Shown one piece after another: positions 1-8,599 of a stretch of 64,000 nucleotides of DNA. Under the pieces are notes generated by a model, which worked only from the letters and a program-made list of their open reading frames with translations, had not been told where the DNA came from and ran no database searches. The DNA is from Paenibacillus sp. BK033 (GTDB lineage Bacteria; Bacillota; Bacilli; Paenibacillales; Paenibacillaceae): NCBI RefSeq assembly GCF_004345425.1, contig NZ_SLVP01000002.1:558001-622000 (forward strand), in the 5' to 3' direction. Both the position numbers and the translations under genes were made by a program. Position 1 is the stretch's first letter. The number at the start of each line of letters is the position of its first letter.

Positions 1-291
1 GCTTCCGTTTATCTGAACCATCTGGATGAGGTGATTGGAGCGGTTCCTTCGGATTACGTGATTTCGCTTGACCATATGAAGAAGGAGTCCAAGGCCGTAA
101 GCGAGATGGGCAAACAGGATTGGATCAACGCCCTTACCCGGCTTCGCGACGTGCAAAAAGCCGAGTTTCTGATCGGCCGCCATCTTCCCGCCGGAGACCC
201 GCTTCTGCGCGATGGGGATGCGCTGTACAAGCTGGCTCAGGACACCTATGAAACGTTGATGCCTTTGTATCGTTTGGCCGCTTCGGTTTAA
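1..291 (+). CDS. Hypothetical protein, C-terminal part (5' end outside window)
   Basis: The frame is open from the first base of the window, so this is the C-terminal part of a longer protein; the GTG at 31 is an internal valine, not a start. About 96 residues are visible, mostly helix-forming and charged, with no transmembrane segment. Notable stretches are SDYVISLDHMKKE and KAEFLIGRHLPAGDPLLRDG. I do not recognise the family. It ends in TAA and is followed by about 250 bp that hold a large inverted-repeat element and a shared terminator, so it is the last gene of its operon. Confidence 0.7.
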   Translation, partial: ASVYLNHLDEVIGAVPSDYVISLDHMKKESKAVSEMGKQDWINALTRLRDVQKAEFLIGRHLPAGDPLLRDGDALYKLAQDTYETLMPLYRLAASV

Positions 292-319
292 GAGGATCAG
301 GTTACTATTTGCACACTGC

Positions 320-432
320 GCATGAAATGTTCTTCCGATCGCCATTGCTCGTGGATTCCTTCGATTAGATTGTACAAGGTTGGAATCCCCGAGCAAAAGC
401 GACCACTACGTTTCTCCAGAATCATTTCATGC
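320..432. repeat. Long imperfect hairpin / palindromic intergenic element
   Basis: Outer arms GCATGAAATG (320-329) and CATTTCATGC (423-432) are exact complements, and pairing continues for four more pairs past one bulged T. Inner arms at 347-359 and 382-394 (GCTCG-T-GGATTCC and GGAATCC-C-CGAGC) pair over 13 positions with one mismatch. No ORF with a ribosome site uses this stretch. It could be a structured RNA, a palindromic genome repeat or a miniature mobile element; the sequence alone does not decide. Confidence 0.55.
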
Positions 433-493
433 TTCGTTTGCTCGTAACCTGAACAACAAAAGCAAAAACCGAAACAAAGGCTGGGGGAAGAAG

Positions 494-530
494 AAAAAGC
501 TGTGCGGAATGAACTCCGCACAGCTTTTTT
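494..530. terminator. Bidirectional intrinsic terminator
   Basis: A 15-bp perfect stem (494-508 with 515-529) closes on a 6-nt loop and has T-runs on both strands. It serves the rightward gene ending at 291 and the leftward RND gene ending at 542. Confidence 0.85.
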
Positions 531-541
531 GATTTTATAGA

Positions 542-3500
542 TTATACTGCTGTAACCGCTTTGGCAGCCTGCGCTTTGGCACGGCGCTGCTTGCGGGAAG
601 CGCGGAAGAACAGCAATTCGTACATGCAAGGAACAACGATCAGCGTCAGAAGCGTTGCCGCCGCCAGACCGCCGATCACGACGATCGCCAAGCTTTGCGA
701 TACGATACTGCCCGATTCGCTTGCCCCGAATACGAGAGGAAGCATAGCACAGATCGTTGCAACGGCCGTCATGATGATCGGACGCATCCGGGTTGTCGCC
801 GCTTCAACCAGCGCATCGCGGATCGACATCGTTTCTTCGTTTTGCTTCACTCTGTCGATGAGAACGATTGCGTTCGTCACCACGATGCCTATCAGCATCA
901 ACGCGCCGAACATTGCCGTAAAGTCGGGCGTAACGCCGGAGATCAAGAGTCCTACGACTGCGCCAATCGCCGCAAGCGGCAGCGAGAACATAATGGCGAG
1001 CGGAGCGCGCAGCGTTTTGAACGTCAGCACCATAATCAAGTACACGATGCCAATCGATATAAGAGCGGTCATGCCAATGTCTGCGAAATCGCTTGCCTGG
1101 TCTGCCGATGCGCCGCCAACCTTCAGTTCGACGCCATCCGGAAGCTTGAGCTTATCCGCGGCCTTCTGAATATCCTTGCCAACGACCGAAAGCTTCTCGG
1201 GATCGGCTTCAGCGGTAATCCGTACATAGACCTTGCCTTCTTTGTGGTAATACAAGCTTGGTTCTTCCGTACGGACCAGCTTCGCCACGCTTGATACCGG
1301 AACCGCGCCGGATTCCGTTGCAATGGTTAGATCCTTAAGCGCCGCTTCGGTATCCGGGTTAACAACCGGCTGCACAACGACAGAGGTGTCGCGTCCGTCT
1401 ACCTTGATGCTGCCTACCGGTACCGGATTCAGAATGCTTTGCAGCTGCATCGAAACTTCCTGGCCTTTTGCTTTTTCCGGGTTCACTTGGAAGGTATACA
1501 CCGGCTTTTTCTCTTCCTGGTTGCTTTGAACTTTGAGCACGCCTTTAACCGGCTTGATTGCGGCAATCAATTGATCCGCGGTTTGCGTCAGTTTTTCCGG
1601 ATCATCGCCCGTCACGTCAATGAAGACCTGGGAACCTCCTCCGCCCATCATCAGATCGGTCGCGTTGACGGACAGCTCGGCATCGCTGAAGTTCGTTTTT
1701 TGCTTCTTCACTTCATCCATGAATACTTCGGCGTCTACGCCTTTCTTCAGATCCACCATATACGTAACCAGCGTTGGCGAGGACACCGAACCGTATTGCG
1801 CATTCTCGGAGCTGTTGCCTAGCTGCATAATTACCCATTCCACGCTTTTACTGTCCTTGAGGAAACTCTCCAGCTGCGTACCGCCCTGCTCAACCTTATC
1901 CGACGGCGTATCGCTCGGATACTGCAGGGAAATGTTCAGGTTCTCCGCACTGGAGGAATCAAGCGCGCCTTTCGGCATCATCGCGTAAGAACCGATGGAG
2001 CCTACGAACAGCAGCAAGGCGATAAGAAGCGTCACCCATTTGTGCTGCAGATTCCAGCGGATAAACGATGCGAATTTATCCGAGCCCTTATGCGGCTTTT
2101 CCTTTGTGCCGCGGAGCAGAATCGCGCTAAGCAGCGGCACGACCGTTAAGGCAACCAGCAGCGAGGACAAAAGCGAATAAGCTACGGTCAGCGCAAACGG
2201 CAGCAGGAAGGCCTGCAGGGAGCCGCGGAGCAGACCCATCGGCAGGAATACCGCTACGGTAACCAGTGTCGAAGAGGTAATCGCCGTTGCGACTTCCTTG
2301 GTTGCATCGGTAATGACGGTAACCGAGAACGGCTCCTTTTGCAGCCTGCGGTAGATGTTCTCGATTACTACGATGCTGTCGTCCACGAGACGCCCAACCG
2401 CTACGGCCACACCGCCAAGCGTTATGATATTAAGAGTGACGCCGGACAAATCGAGCAAGTACAGCGTGATGCCAAGCGACAACGGAATCGATACGATCGT
2501 AACGATCGTTGCGCGGAGGTTGCGCATGAAGAGCAGAATGATAATGGTTGCAAACAAAGCACCCATCAGCACCTCGCGAAGCATGCTGTTTACCGAGTGG
2601 GTTACCGATTCGGCCGTGCTGAGCAGAACAATCGCTTCCACGCCTTTTACATCCTTGTTCAGACGCTCGACCGTCTTCTCCACGTTTTTGCCCGTTGATA
2701 CGGCATTGGCATTCGCCGACTTCGATACCGTGAACAAAATCGCGTCCTTGCCGTTCATCCGGCTGATGCTCTCCTGCTCTTTCGCCTGCTCCACCTTTGC
2801 GACATCGGACAGCTTCACGCCAGGCGCAACCGGAAGATTGCGAAGCGTATCGAGGCTTGTTACTTCGTCATATACATTAATGTTGCCGGCAGCGCCGTCT
2901 ACATTGCGCTCGCCGATCGAAGCGGAAACGCCGCGTCCTTGGAGCACGCCAAGAAGGGATTGAACCGGAAGTCCCTTTTGCGCAAGCTTACCGGTATCGG
3001 GAGTAATGTGGATCGATGGCGTAGACTTGCCGTTTACGCTGATCTGACCCGCTCCTTCGGACTTTTGCAATTCCGTGTTGACCAGCTTGAGCTTCGCGTC
3101 CTTCTCCTGCTCGCTAAGACCTTCGTCAAAGGTAACAACGATCCAGGAGATCGGAATCATCGACGTATTAAACTGGACGACAAAAGGCTTCATGACGCCT
3201 TGCGGAAGCTGAACTTGATCAACCGAACGTTCGATTTCGGCTTTTGCTTCCTTCATATTCGTATTGGAATCGAAATTAACGTTAACCTGGGCGTAACCGT
3301 TCCCCGAGGTCGAGAACATATCGGTTTTGCCTTTCGTGAACATGACCGCTTCTTCGAGCGGATTGGTCACTTGCTGCTCCATCGATTTGGCGTCCATGCC
3401 AGGCCCGATTACAGTAACCATGACTTGCGGGTTATCCGCTTCCGGCAGGAACTCCATCGGCAGCTTCAAATAACTGATGACCCCAACCGTCAATGCCATA

Positions 3501-3559
3501 ACGACGATCAGGATAACGGCCGCCTTGTTGCGGAACGACCATTCGGTTAACTTGTTCAT
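542..3559 (-). CDS. RND-family efflux transporter permease (SwrC/AcrB type)
   Basis: This 1005-residue inner-membrane pump is expected to expel drugs, surfactants or other toxic amphiphiles using the proton gradient. It has the family layout: an N-terminal membrane helix (about 10-30), a large extracellular porter region (about 35-330), membrane helices around 330-480, a second porter region and a second helix set after about 820. The proton-relay Asp pair is present in GRLVDDSIVVIEN, and the second repeat has the matching GIVVTNAIVLIDR. The length fits the single-component RND pumps of Gram-positives such as B. subtilis SwrC. ATG start with GAAGGAG upstream. No adaptor gene is adjacent, and the substrate cannot be inferred. 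Confidence 0.9.
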   Translation of the reverse strand: MNKLTEWSFRNKAAVILIVVMALTVGVISYLKLPMEFLPEADNPQVMVTVIGPGMDAKSMEQQVTNPLEEAVMFTKGKTDMFSTSGNGYAQVNVNFDSNTNMKEAKAEIERSVDQVQLPQGVMKPFVVQFNTSMIPISWIVVTFDEGLSEQEKDAKLKLVNTELQKSEGAGQISVNGKSTPSIHITPDTGKLAQKGLPVQSLLGVLQGRGVSASIGERNVDGAAGNINVYDEVTSLDTLRNLPVAPGVKLSDVAKVEQAKEQESISRMNGKDAILFTVSKSANANAVSTGKNVEKTVERLNKDVKGVEAIVLLSTAESVTHSVNSMLREVLMGALFATIIILLFMRNLRATIVTIVSIPLSLGITLYLLDLSGVTLNIITLGGVAVAVGRLVDDSIVVIENIYRRLQKEPFSVTVITDATKEVATAITSSTLVTVAVFLPMGLLRGSLQAFLLPFALTVAYSLLSSLLVALTVVPLLSAILLRGTKEKPHKGSDKFASFIRWNLQHKWVTLLIALLLFVGSIGSYAMMPKGALDSSSAENLNISLQYPSDTPSDKVEQGGTQLESFLKDSKSVEWVIMQLGNSSENAQYGSVSSPTLVTYMVDLKKGVDAEVFMDEVKKQKTNFSDAELSVNATDLMMGGGGSQVFIDVTGDDPEKLTQTADQLIAAIKPVKGVLKVQSNQEEKKPVYTFQVNPEKAKGQEVSMQLQSILNPVPVGSIKVDGRDTSVVVQPVVNPDTEAALKDLTIATESGAVPVSSVAKLVRTEEPSLYYHKEGKVYVRITAEADPEKLSVVGKDIQKAADKLKLPDGVELKVGGASADQASDFADIGMTALISIGIVYLIMVLTFKTLRAPLAIMFSLPLAAIGAVVGLLISGVTPDFTAMFGALMLIGIVVTNAIVLIDRVKQNEETMSIRDALVEAATTRMRPIIMTAVATICAMLPLVFGASESGSIVSQSLAIVVIGGLAAATLLTLIVVPCMYELLFFRASRKQRRAKAQAAKAVTAV

Positions 3560-3616
3560 TACAACTACTCCTTCTCCCTATTCGGAATTCTCTTTTTTGT
3601 GTTTTTGACATTTCTA

Positions 3617-3644
3617 AGCATACCTGCATTGAAAATAATGTAAA
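3617..3644 (-). promoter_or_regulatory. Putative sigma-A promoter for the RND pump
   Basis: On the minus strand -35 TTTACA (3639-3644) and -10 TATGCT (3617-3622) are separated by 16 bp, about 60 bp before the RND start. The rest of the 357-bp gap between the divergent genes (3645-3830) shows no gene. Confidence 0.45.
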
Positions 3645-3830
3645 AACGTCTCCAGACGGTATTTTACTCTCGCCCCGGGTCGGAGAGCGTCTACGACTTA
3701 GGTCCAGTATGATATAACCTCTATCGAAGCTTCCCCAAAATGATCGACCGCGTTTAGAGGTGGTTTATCGTCAATTGGAATTGTATTTTCGACTGACTCT
3801 AACTTGTTAATTCAAGTACGGAGTCAAAAA

Positions 3831-3895
3831 TGAGCAAGTACTCACTTTACAGTTGATCCGACCGTACTTATACTGAAAGTGAGTATTCACTCACT
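3831..3895 (+). promoter_or_regulatory. Promoter of the ABC exporter operon with two TetR-type operators
   Basis: The promoter is -35 TTTACA (3846-3851), a 17-bp spacer and -10 TATACT (3869-3874). Operator 2 (3878-3895) is a perfect 7-bp inverted repeat, AGTGAGT-ATTC-ACTCACT, just after the -10. Operator 1 (3831-3847, best read on the minus strand as AAGTGAGTACTTGCTCA) matches it closely and touches the -35. This fits repression by the TetR protein encoded at 5735. Confidence 0.65.
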
Positions 3896-3916
3896 CCACT
3901 CAAAGAGGTGTTTCTA

Positions 3917-4663
3917 TTGACGAAATCAGCGGAAAAGCCTGCTATTGCCCTCTCCGGAATCATGAGGAGGTTTGGGGATCGGAAGATATTGGACGACATT
4001 ACCCTTAACGTCAATCGCGGAGAACTGTTTGGACTCCTTGGTCCTTCAGGCTCCGGGAAAACAACGCTTATCAAGCTCGTGACAGGCATCGACAGGGCAG
4101 ACGGCGGTCAGGTTGAATTGTTCGGCGAACCGATGCCTCAGCTCAAGATGCTGCAGACCTTCGGTTATATGGCACAGTCCGATGCCCTCTATCAGGAGCT
4201 GACCGGCAAGGAAAACATGGCCTTTTACGGCTCCCTCTACGGGCTGTCCGGCAAAGCGCTTGCTTCCCGTATCCAGTCCGCTGCCGCGTTGGTAAATTTG
4301 ACCGACCATCTGGATAAACCGGCAAACGCTTATTCCGGCGGCATGAAGCGCCGTTTATCGCTTGCTATTGCTCTGTTGCACGAGCCTCAGCTGCTTGTGC
4401 TTGACGAGCCGACGGTTGGCATCGATCCCGTTCTCCGGCAAGCTATCTGGAATGAGCTGCGTGCCTTGACGCAGCAAGGCGTAACGATTATCGTCACTAC
4501 TCACGTCATGGACGAAGCCGAGAAATGCGACCGCCTGGCCTTGATCCGGGACGGGAAATTAATCGCGCTCGATACGCCCGAAGCCATTATCAGGCATGCC
4601 GGTGTCCACACGATTGAAGAAGCGTTTATCGCCCTTGGCAGCCGGAAGGAGGAGCAAGCATGA
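3917..4663 (+). CDS. ABC transporter ATP-binding protein (drug/ABC-2 exporter type)
   Basis: This is the energising subunit of an ABC-2 exporter; it binds ATP and drives the permease encoded next. Walker A is GPSGSGKTT, the signature is YSGGMKRRLSLA, Walker B is LLVLDEPTVGID, and the switch histidine lies in TTHVMDEAE. I place the start at the TTG at 3917, because the upstream in-frame GTG at 3908 lies inside the ribosome site AGAGGTG. The 3' end overlaps the permease start by 4 bp (ATGA), so the two are translationally coupled. The two operators upstream point to inducible expression under the TetR regulator at 5735. The substrate is unknown. Confidence 0.9.
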   Translation: MTKSAEKPAIALSGIMRRFGDRKILDDITLNVNRGELFGLLGPSGSGKTTLIKLVTGIDRADGGQVELFGEPMPQLKMLQTFGYMAQSDALYQELTGKENMAFYGSLYGLSGKALASRIQSAAALVNLTDHLDKPANAYSGGMKRRLSLAIALLHEPQLLVLDEPTVGIDPVLRQAIWNELRALTQQGVTIIVTTHVMDEAEKCDRLALIRDGKLIALDTPEAIIRHAGVHTIEEAFIALGSRKEEQA

Positions 4664-5679
4664 GAATACGAGCGCTGGTTGTGCGCATTATCCGGCAATT
4701 CGTCCGGGACAAAAGGACGTTGGCCTTGCTGTTCCTCGCCCCTCTGCTCATTCTTAGCTTAACGAAGCTTGTATTCGACGGAAGAACCGTATCGCCGGAG
4801 ATAGGATTAACCGGTCCCTCAGCCGCATTCGCTGAAAAGCTGGAGGAACAGAATGCCAGCATTACCGTCTACGATACCGTCGAAGCAGCAGATAAAGCCC
4901 TTCATAGCGGAGAGCTGGACGCTTATGTGCAGATCAAAGACGGCAAACCGGATATTACGCTGGAAGGCAGCGATCCGTCGGTAAGCCGCAGTACGCAGTT
5001 AATCATGCAAAAAGCGCTTCAGGGCAATGTTAAGGAGCTTGCTCCCGCGGTTCACTATCTGTACGGCGGACCGGATATGGCCTCCTTTGATTCATTTGGC
5101 CCCGTGCTGATCGGCTTCTTTTCTTTCTTTTTTGTCTTCCTGCTCGCGGGAGTATCCTTCCTTCGCGAACGAACAAGCGGCACGCTGGAAAGATTGCTGG
5201 CGACCCCAATCCGCAGATCGGAGATTGTATTGGGCTACTTGGCTGGTTTTGGCATCTTCACGCTGCTCCAGGCTTCGCTGATCGCCTGGTTCTCCGTTCA
5301 GGTGCTTGGCATGTCGATGGCCGGCCATATCGTCCATATGCTGCTGATTAATCTGCTGCTGTCCTTAACCGCATTAACGCTTGGCACCCTGCTGTCCTCG
5401 TTTGCGAGCAGCGAATTTCAGATTATCCAATTCATTCCGATTATTATCGTGCCTCAGGCATTCTTCTCCGGATTGTTTAATCTCGATGCCATGAATCCGG
5501 CATTGCAAAAGCTCAGCTTCATCATGCCGCTCTACTACGGAGCGGATGCCATGCGGGGGATTATGATCCGCGGGGACGGCCTTGCCGATATCCAGCTGGA
5601 CATTTACGTGCTGGCCGGCTTGTCGGTCCTGTTCGCGCTTTTGAACGTAATGGCGTTGAAGAAGCACCGCCGCATGTAG
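4660..5679 (+). CDS. ABC-2 type transporter permease
   Basis: A 339-residue membrane subunit of the exporter powered by the ATPase at 3917. It has the ABC-2 layout: a first helix at about 22-38, an extracytoplasmic domain to about 145, then five closely spaced helices. The segment FLRERTSGTLERLLATPIRRSE before the second core helix is the typical family motif. It overlaps the ATPase by 4 bp and is followed after about 55 bp by the tetR gene on the same strand. Such pairs usually export drugs, peptides or lipids; nothing in the sequence narrows this further. Confidence 0.9.
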   Translation: MRIRALVVRIIRQFVRDKRTLALLFLAPLLILSLTKLVFDGRTVSPEIGLTGPSAAFAEKLEEQNASITVYDTVEAADKALHSGELDAYVQIKDGKPDITLEGSDPSVSRSTQLIMQKALQGNVKELAPAVHYLYGGPDMASFDSFGPVLIGFFSFFFVFLLAGVSFLRERTSGTLERLLATPIRRSEIVLGYLAGFGIFTLLQASLIAWFSVQVLGMSMAGHIVHMLLINLLLSLTALTLGTLLSSFASSEFQIIQFIPIIIVPQAFFSGLFNLDAMNPALQKLSFIMPLYYGADAMRGIMIRGDGLADIQLDIYVLAGLSVLFALLNVMALKKHRRM

Positions 5680-5734
5680 GATTCCTTCTTTTTCTGCTAT
5701 AATGACGGGAATGGGCAAAAAGGGAGTGTCTGGC

Positions 5735-6394
5735 ATGAGCGAGCCGATTGAAGAATGGCTGGATGAGCTGAATAAGCTTGGCGACGAGAAATCGATGACC
5801 GATAAGCAGCTGAAAATCGTCAGGGCTGCTTCCGAGATATTCGCGGAGAAAGGCTTTGCCGCTTCGTCCACGAGCGAAATCGCGCAACGTGCAGGGGTTG
5901 CGGAAGGCACGATTTTCCGGCATTACAAAACAAAAAAAGAATTGCTCGTCTCCATCGTGGCACCGGTGATGGCAAAGCTTGTCGCGCCGTTTGTCATGAG
6001 GGAATTTTATAAAGTGCTGGACGGCAAATACGACAGCTACGACCAGATGCTGCGCGCGATTCTCGAGAACCGGCTGGCTTTTCTTGAGAAGCATTTAAAC
6101 GTGCTGAAAATTTTTATCCAAGAGATTCCGTTTCATCCCGAGCTGCAGGAGCAATTCGAGAAGCTGATTCTCGCGAAGGTATTCGAGAAGGTCACGCCGA
6201 ATATCCGCAGGTTCCAGGAAGAAGGAAGTCTTGTGGACTGGTCCCCTTACACGATAATCAGACTTACCGTCTCCTCCCTTATCGGTTATGCCGCGGTCCG
6301 GACGTTATACGGCAAACGGGAAGGCAGCAGCTGGAATGACGAGCAGGAACGCGAAGCGACGATCGCTTTTATCATGAAGGGGTTAACTCCGTAA
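5735..6394 (+). CDS. TetR/AcrR family transcriptional regulator
   Basis: A 219-residue one-component repressor. The N-terminal helix-turn-helix spans about residues 25-70 (AASEIFAEKGFAASSTSEI, then AEGTIFRHYKTKKELL), and the remainder is a helical ligand-binding domain. Earlier in-frame ATG codons exist at 5702 and 5711, but the ribosome site AGGGAG is placed for 5735. It lies downstream of and co-directional with the exporter genes, so it is probably co-transcribed and represses its own operon through the paired operators at 3831-3895. The ligand is unknown. Confidence 0.88.
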   Translation: MSEPIEEWLDELNKLGDEKSMTDKQLKIVRAASEIFAEKGFAASSTSEIAQRAGVAEGTIFRHYKTKKELLVSIVAPVMAKLVAPFVMREFYKVLDGKYDSYDQMLRAILENRLAFLEKHLNVLKIFIQEIPFHPELQEQFEKLILAKVFEKVTPNIRRFQEEGSLVDWSPYTIIRLTVSSLIGYAAVRTLYGKREGSSWNDEQEREATIAFIMKGLTP

Positions 6395-6405
6395 AGAAAT
6401 CGAAT

Positions 6406-6479
6406 GAAAAAGCCGAAGGCATGGCAGGAAACTCCCCTCTTCCAAGAGAGCGGCTTCCCGCGATGACTTCGGCTTTTTT
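6406..6479. terminator. Shared terminator, long-loop hairpin
   Basis: AAAAGCCGAAG (6408-6418) pairs with CTTCGGCTTTT (6467-6477) around a long internal sequence, with T-runs on both strands. It lies between the convergent tetR and yitT-like genes and covers the stop codon of the latter. Confidence 0.55.
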
Positions 6480-7092
6480 AATGATGCTTGAACTGATGAT
6501 TATGCGGCAAATTCCACGTGCAAAGGCTTGTCGCCACTCCCCCTGCCGCAACCGTGATGAGGGATAGCACAAACGTATCCTCGGGCAGAAGAAGAGCCCC
6601 CGTCCCGATGATCATGAAATCGGTCAAAAAAATAATCACCCCAACGTTTAGCGGAATATAACGGGACAAAAAATGGGCCAGCAGGTCCGTCCCTCCGGTG
6701 GATGTACCGTTCCTAAGCATGATTCCAAGGCCTGTCCCGATGCAAAAGCCGCCAAGCACCGCGCGCGTAAAAGGTGTCCATTCAATGTAATAGAGAAAAT
6801 GGAAGCGGTAAGGGCTGAGCAAATCGATGACGTAGCTGGATAACAGCAGGCCGTTCAGGCTCTGGTAGATCATACTCCGGTTTTGAAACCAGACCAGGGC
6901 AAAAATCGGGATACTGCATATCAGCATGGTCAGCCCTACTTGCATGTGAAGCAGATAATTGACGATGAGAGCGATCCCAATAAGTCCACCATCCAAAATC
7001 ATCAATGGTACAAGAAAAAAATTAATCCCGACCGATATCAGCAGGCTCCCCAATATGATTGCCGCCCACCTGCGCCAAGACAGTATCCCCAT
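6478..7092 (-). CDS. YitT family membrane protein
   Basis: A 204-residue integral membrane protein of unknown function with about five or six hydrophobic segments. It carries the YitT (DUF161) hallmarks: an N-terminal LGSLLISVGINFFLVP, then a glycine-rich GTGLGIMLRNGTSTGGTD. Full YitT proteins have an additional C-terminal soluble domain (DUF2179) of about 80 residues, absent here, so this is the short form. The ATG at 7092 is preferred over the GTG at 7104, because AGAGGTGA is spaced 8 nt from the ATG. It appears monocistronic. Confidence 0.85.
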   Translation of the reverse strand: MGILSWRRWAAIILGSLLISVGINFFLVPLMILDGGLIGIALIVNYLLHMQVGLTMLICSIPIFALVWFQNRSMIYQSLNGLLLSSYVIDLLSPYRFHFLYYIEWTPFTRAVLGGFCIGTGLGIMLRNGTSTGGTDLLAHFLSRYIPLNVGVIIFLTDFMIIGTGALLLPEDTFVLSLITVAAGGVATSLCTWNLPHNHQFKHH

Positions 7093-7162
7093 TCTTCCTT
7101 TCACCTCTTTTTGCTCTACCTCATTTATATGCAGGCTTGGTACATGCCATTCTCTGGAAAAA

Positions 7163-7203
7163 ACAAAAAAGCCTGCTTCTCATGTATTCTTGAGAAGCAG
7201 GCT
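7163..7203 (-). terminator. Intrinsic terminator of the MFS gene
   Basis: A perfect 13-bp stem (7170-7182 with 7191-7203) is followed on the minus strand by a T-rich tail. Confidence 0.85.
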
Positions 7204-7215
7204 AAGCCCCATTCC

Positions 7216-8400
7216 TTATTCCTGCGCTGCAGTTGTACCTGCCGAGCTGTCCATTCTGCGGAATTGCACGAGCAGGATCAGTGCCAAGAGACACAGAATG
7301 CCGCCGGAAACGTACGGCAGGCGCAAATCGACCGTAAACAAGAATGAACCAACAAGCGGTCCGAGAATACGTCCAAGACTGTCCATCGAAGAGCTGAGGC
7401 CGGATGCAACGCCTTGTCCCACCTGCGTCTTCTGGGTAATTAACGAGGTTACGCACGGACGGATCAACGAGTTGCCGATGCCGAATACGGCAAGCGACAA
7501 GGTAGCCCACCATAAGGAATGGGCCGCCAGCAGCAGGAAGAAGCCTATCGCCGAGATGATCAGCCCAAGCGCGATGTATTGAGGCTCCTGTCCGCGCTTG
7601 ATTCTGCGCCGCACCACTCCGCCTTGCACAAGCGCGCCGACAAAGCCGCATACGAAGAACAGCATGCCTACCTGAACCGGCGTTACGTCAAAGCGCTGAA
7701 TGCCGAAGAACTGCAGCGTTGCCTCCATGCCCGCGAGCGTAAACGTAACGAAGAACGCAAGAACGTAAAGAAACTTAAGCGGCCCGGTAAAGGCGGACCA
7801 GCGCGATTCCCGCTTCTCGCCCGCGGCTCTTCGTTTCTCGGGCGGCAGCGATTCCTTCAGCTTGGTTATCGCAAAAAACAAAGTAATTAACGCCATGATC
7901 GAGGCGGCGTAAAAAGGCGCTTCGAGCGAAACCTGACTGAGCAGACCGCCTACGCCGGGACCAATCGTAAAGCCGAAGCCAATCGACATGCCGACAAGCC
8001 CCATTCCTTTCGTACGCTGCTCAGGCGGCGTAATATCCGCTACGTAAGCAACAATAACCGACGTGACCGCTCCGGAGAACAAGCCCCCGAGAATACGGGA
8101 AAGATACATCATGGTCAAATTGTCGGAGGATAAGCCAAACAAGAAAAAGCTGATTGCGAAACCGGTCACGCCAATGATAATAATCGGCCTCCGGCCAATC
8201 CGGTCGGATAAGCCTCCCCAATATGGAGAGAGTATGAACGACACGGCCGAGTAGAGCGCGAGCATTAAACCCGTATGATGCTCGGCGTTACCCGGGCTTA
8301 CGGCTTTAATCATTTCAGGCATAACAGGAATAATAATCCCGAACCCAATGAAGGTGGTCATTAGAATAGCCATTACTATTAGAAGTCGTTTATCTCGCAT
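7216..8400 (-). CDS. MFS multidrug/tetracycline-type transporter
   Basis: A 394-residue, 12-helix major facilitator protein of the drug:H+ antiporter group. Motif A is present between helices 2 and 3 as GGLSDRIGRRP, and a central cytoplasmic loop of charged residues (KESLPPEKRRAAGEKRES) separates the two halves. The N-terminal IPVMPEM segment and GFGFTIGPGVGG (motif C-like) support export rather than uptake. The ATG at 8400 is chosen because GGGGTG lies 9 nt upstream; the longer frame to 8457 lacks a ribosome site. It is a single gene with its own terminator. The substrate is unknown; resemblance to TetA, Bmr or NorA-like pumps is only at family level. Confidence 0.88.
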   Translation of the reverse strand: MRDKRLLIVMAILMTTFIGFGIIIPVMPEMIKAVSPGNAEHHTGLMLALYSAVSFILSPYWGGLSDRIGRRPIIIIGVTGFAISFFLFGLSSDNLTMMYLSRILGGLFSGAVTSVIVAYVADITPPEQRTKGMGLVGMSIGFGFTIGPGVGGLLSQVSLEAPFYAASIMALITLFFAITKLKESLPPEKRRAAGEKRESRWSAFTGPLKFLYVLAFFVTFTLAGMEATLQFFGIQRFDVTPVQVGMLFFVCGFVGALVQGGVVRRRIKRGQEPQYIALGLIISAIGFFLLLAAHSLWWATLSLAVFGIGNSLIRPCVTSLITQKTQVGQGVASGLSSSMDSLGRILGPLVGSFLFTVDLRLPYVSGGILCLLALILLVQFRRMDSSAGTTAAQE

Positions 8401-8515
8401 TTTGTCTTCACCCCATCCCTTATCGTAACATATCAAGCTGGCCATAGTTATGAACAAATGGAGAACAATACTAGTCCAGCTTCGGAATGCCCGTCTTCAT
8501 CAGTAAAATTGTTGC

Positions 8516-8543
8516 TTGCATTCCGACTTGTTTTTGCTATACT
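8516..8543 (+). promoter_or_regulatory. Putative sigma-A promoter of speA
   Basis: -35 TTGCAT (8516-8521), 16-bp spacer, -10 TATACT (8538-8543), about 55 bp before the decarboxylase start. Confidence 0.5.
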
Positions 8544-8599
8544 CAACTTTGTTTGTACAATAGACATTTGACGACAGTCGAAAGGCAGGGACGAAAGCG

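Noticed and set aside
297..629. A 110-codon minus-strand frame overlapping the RND 3' end
   Set aside because: It runs through the terminator at 494-530 and the hairpin element, has no ribosome site and overlaps the RND gene in another frame.
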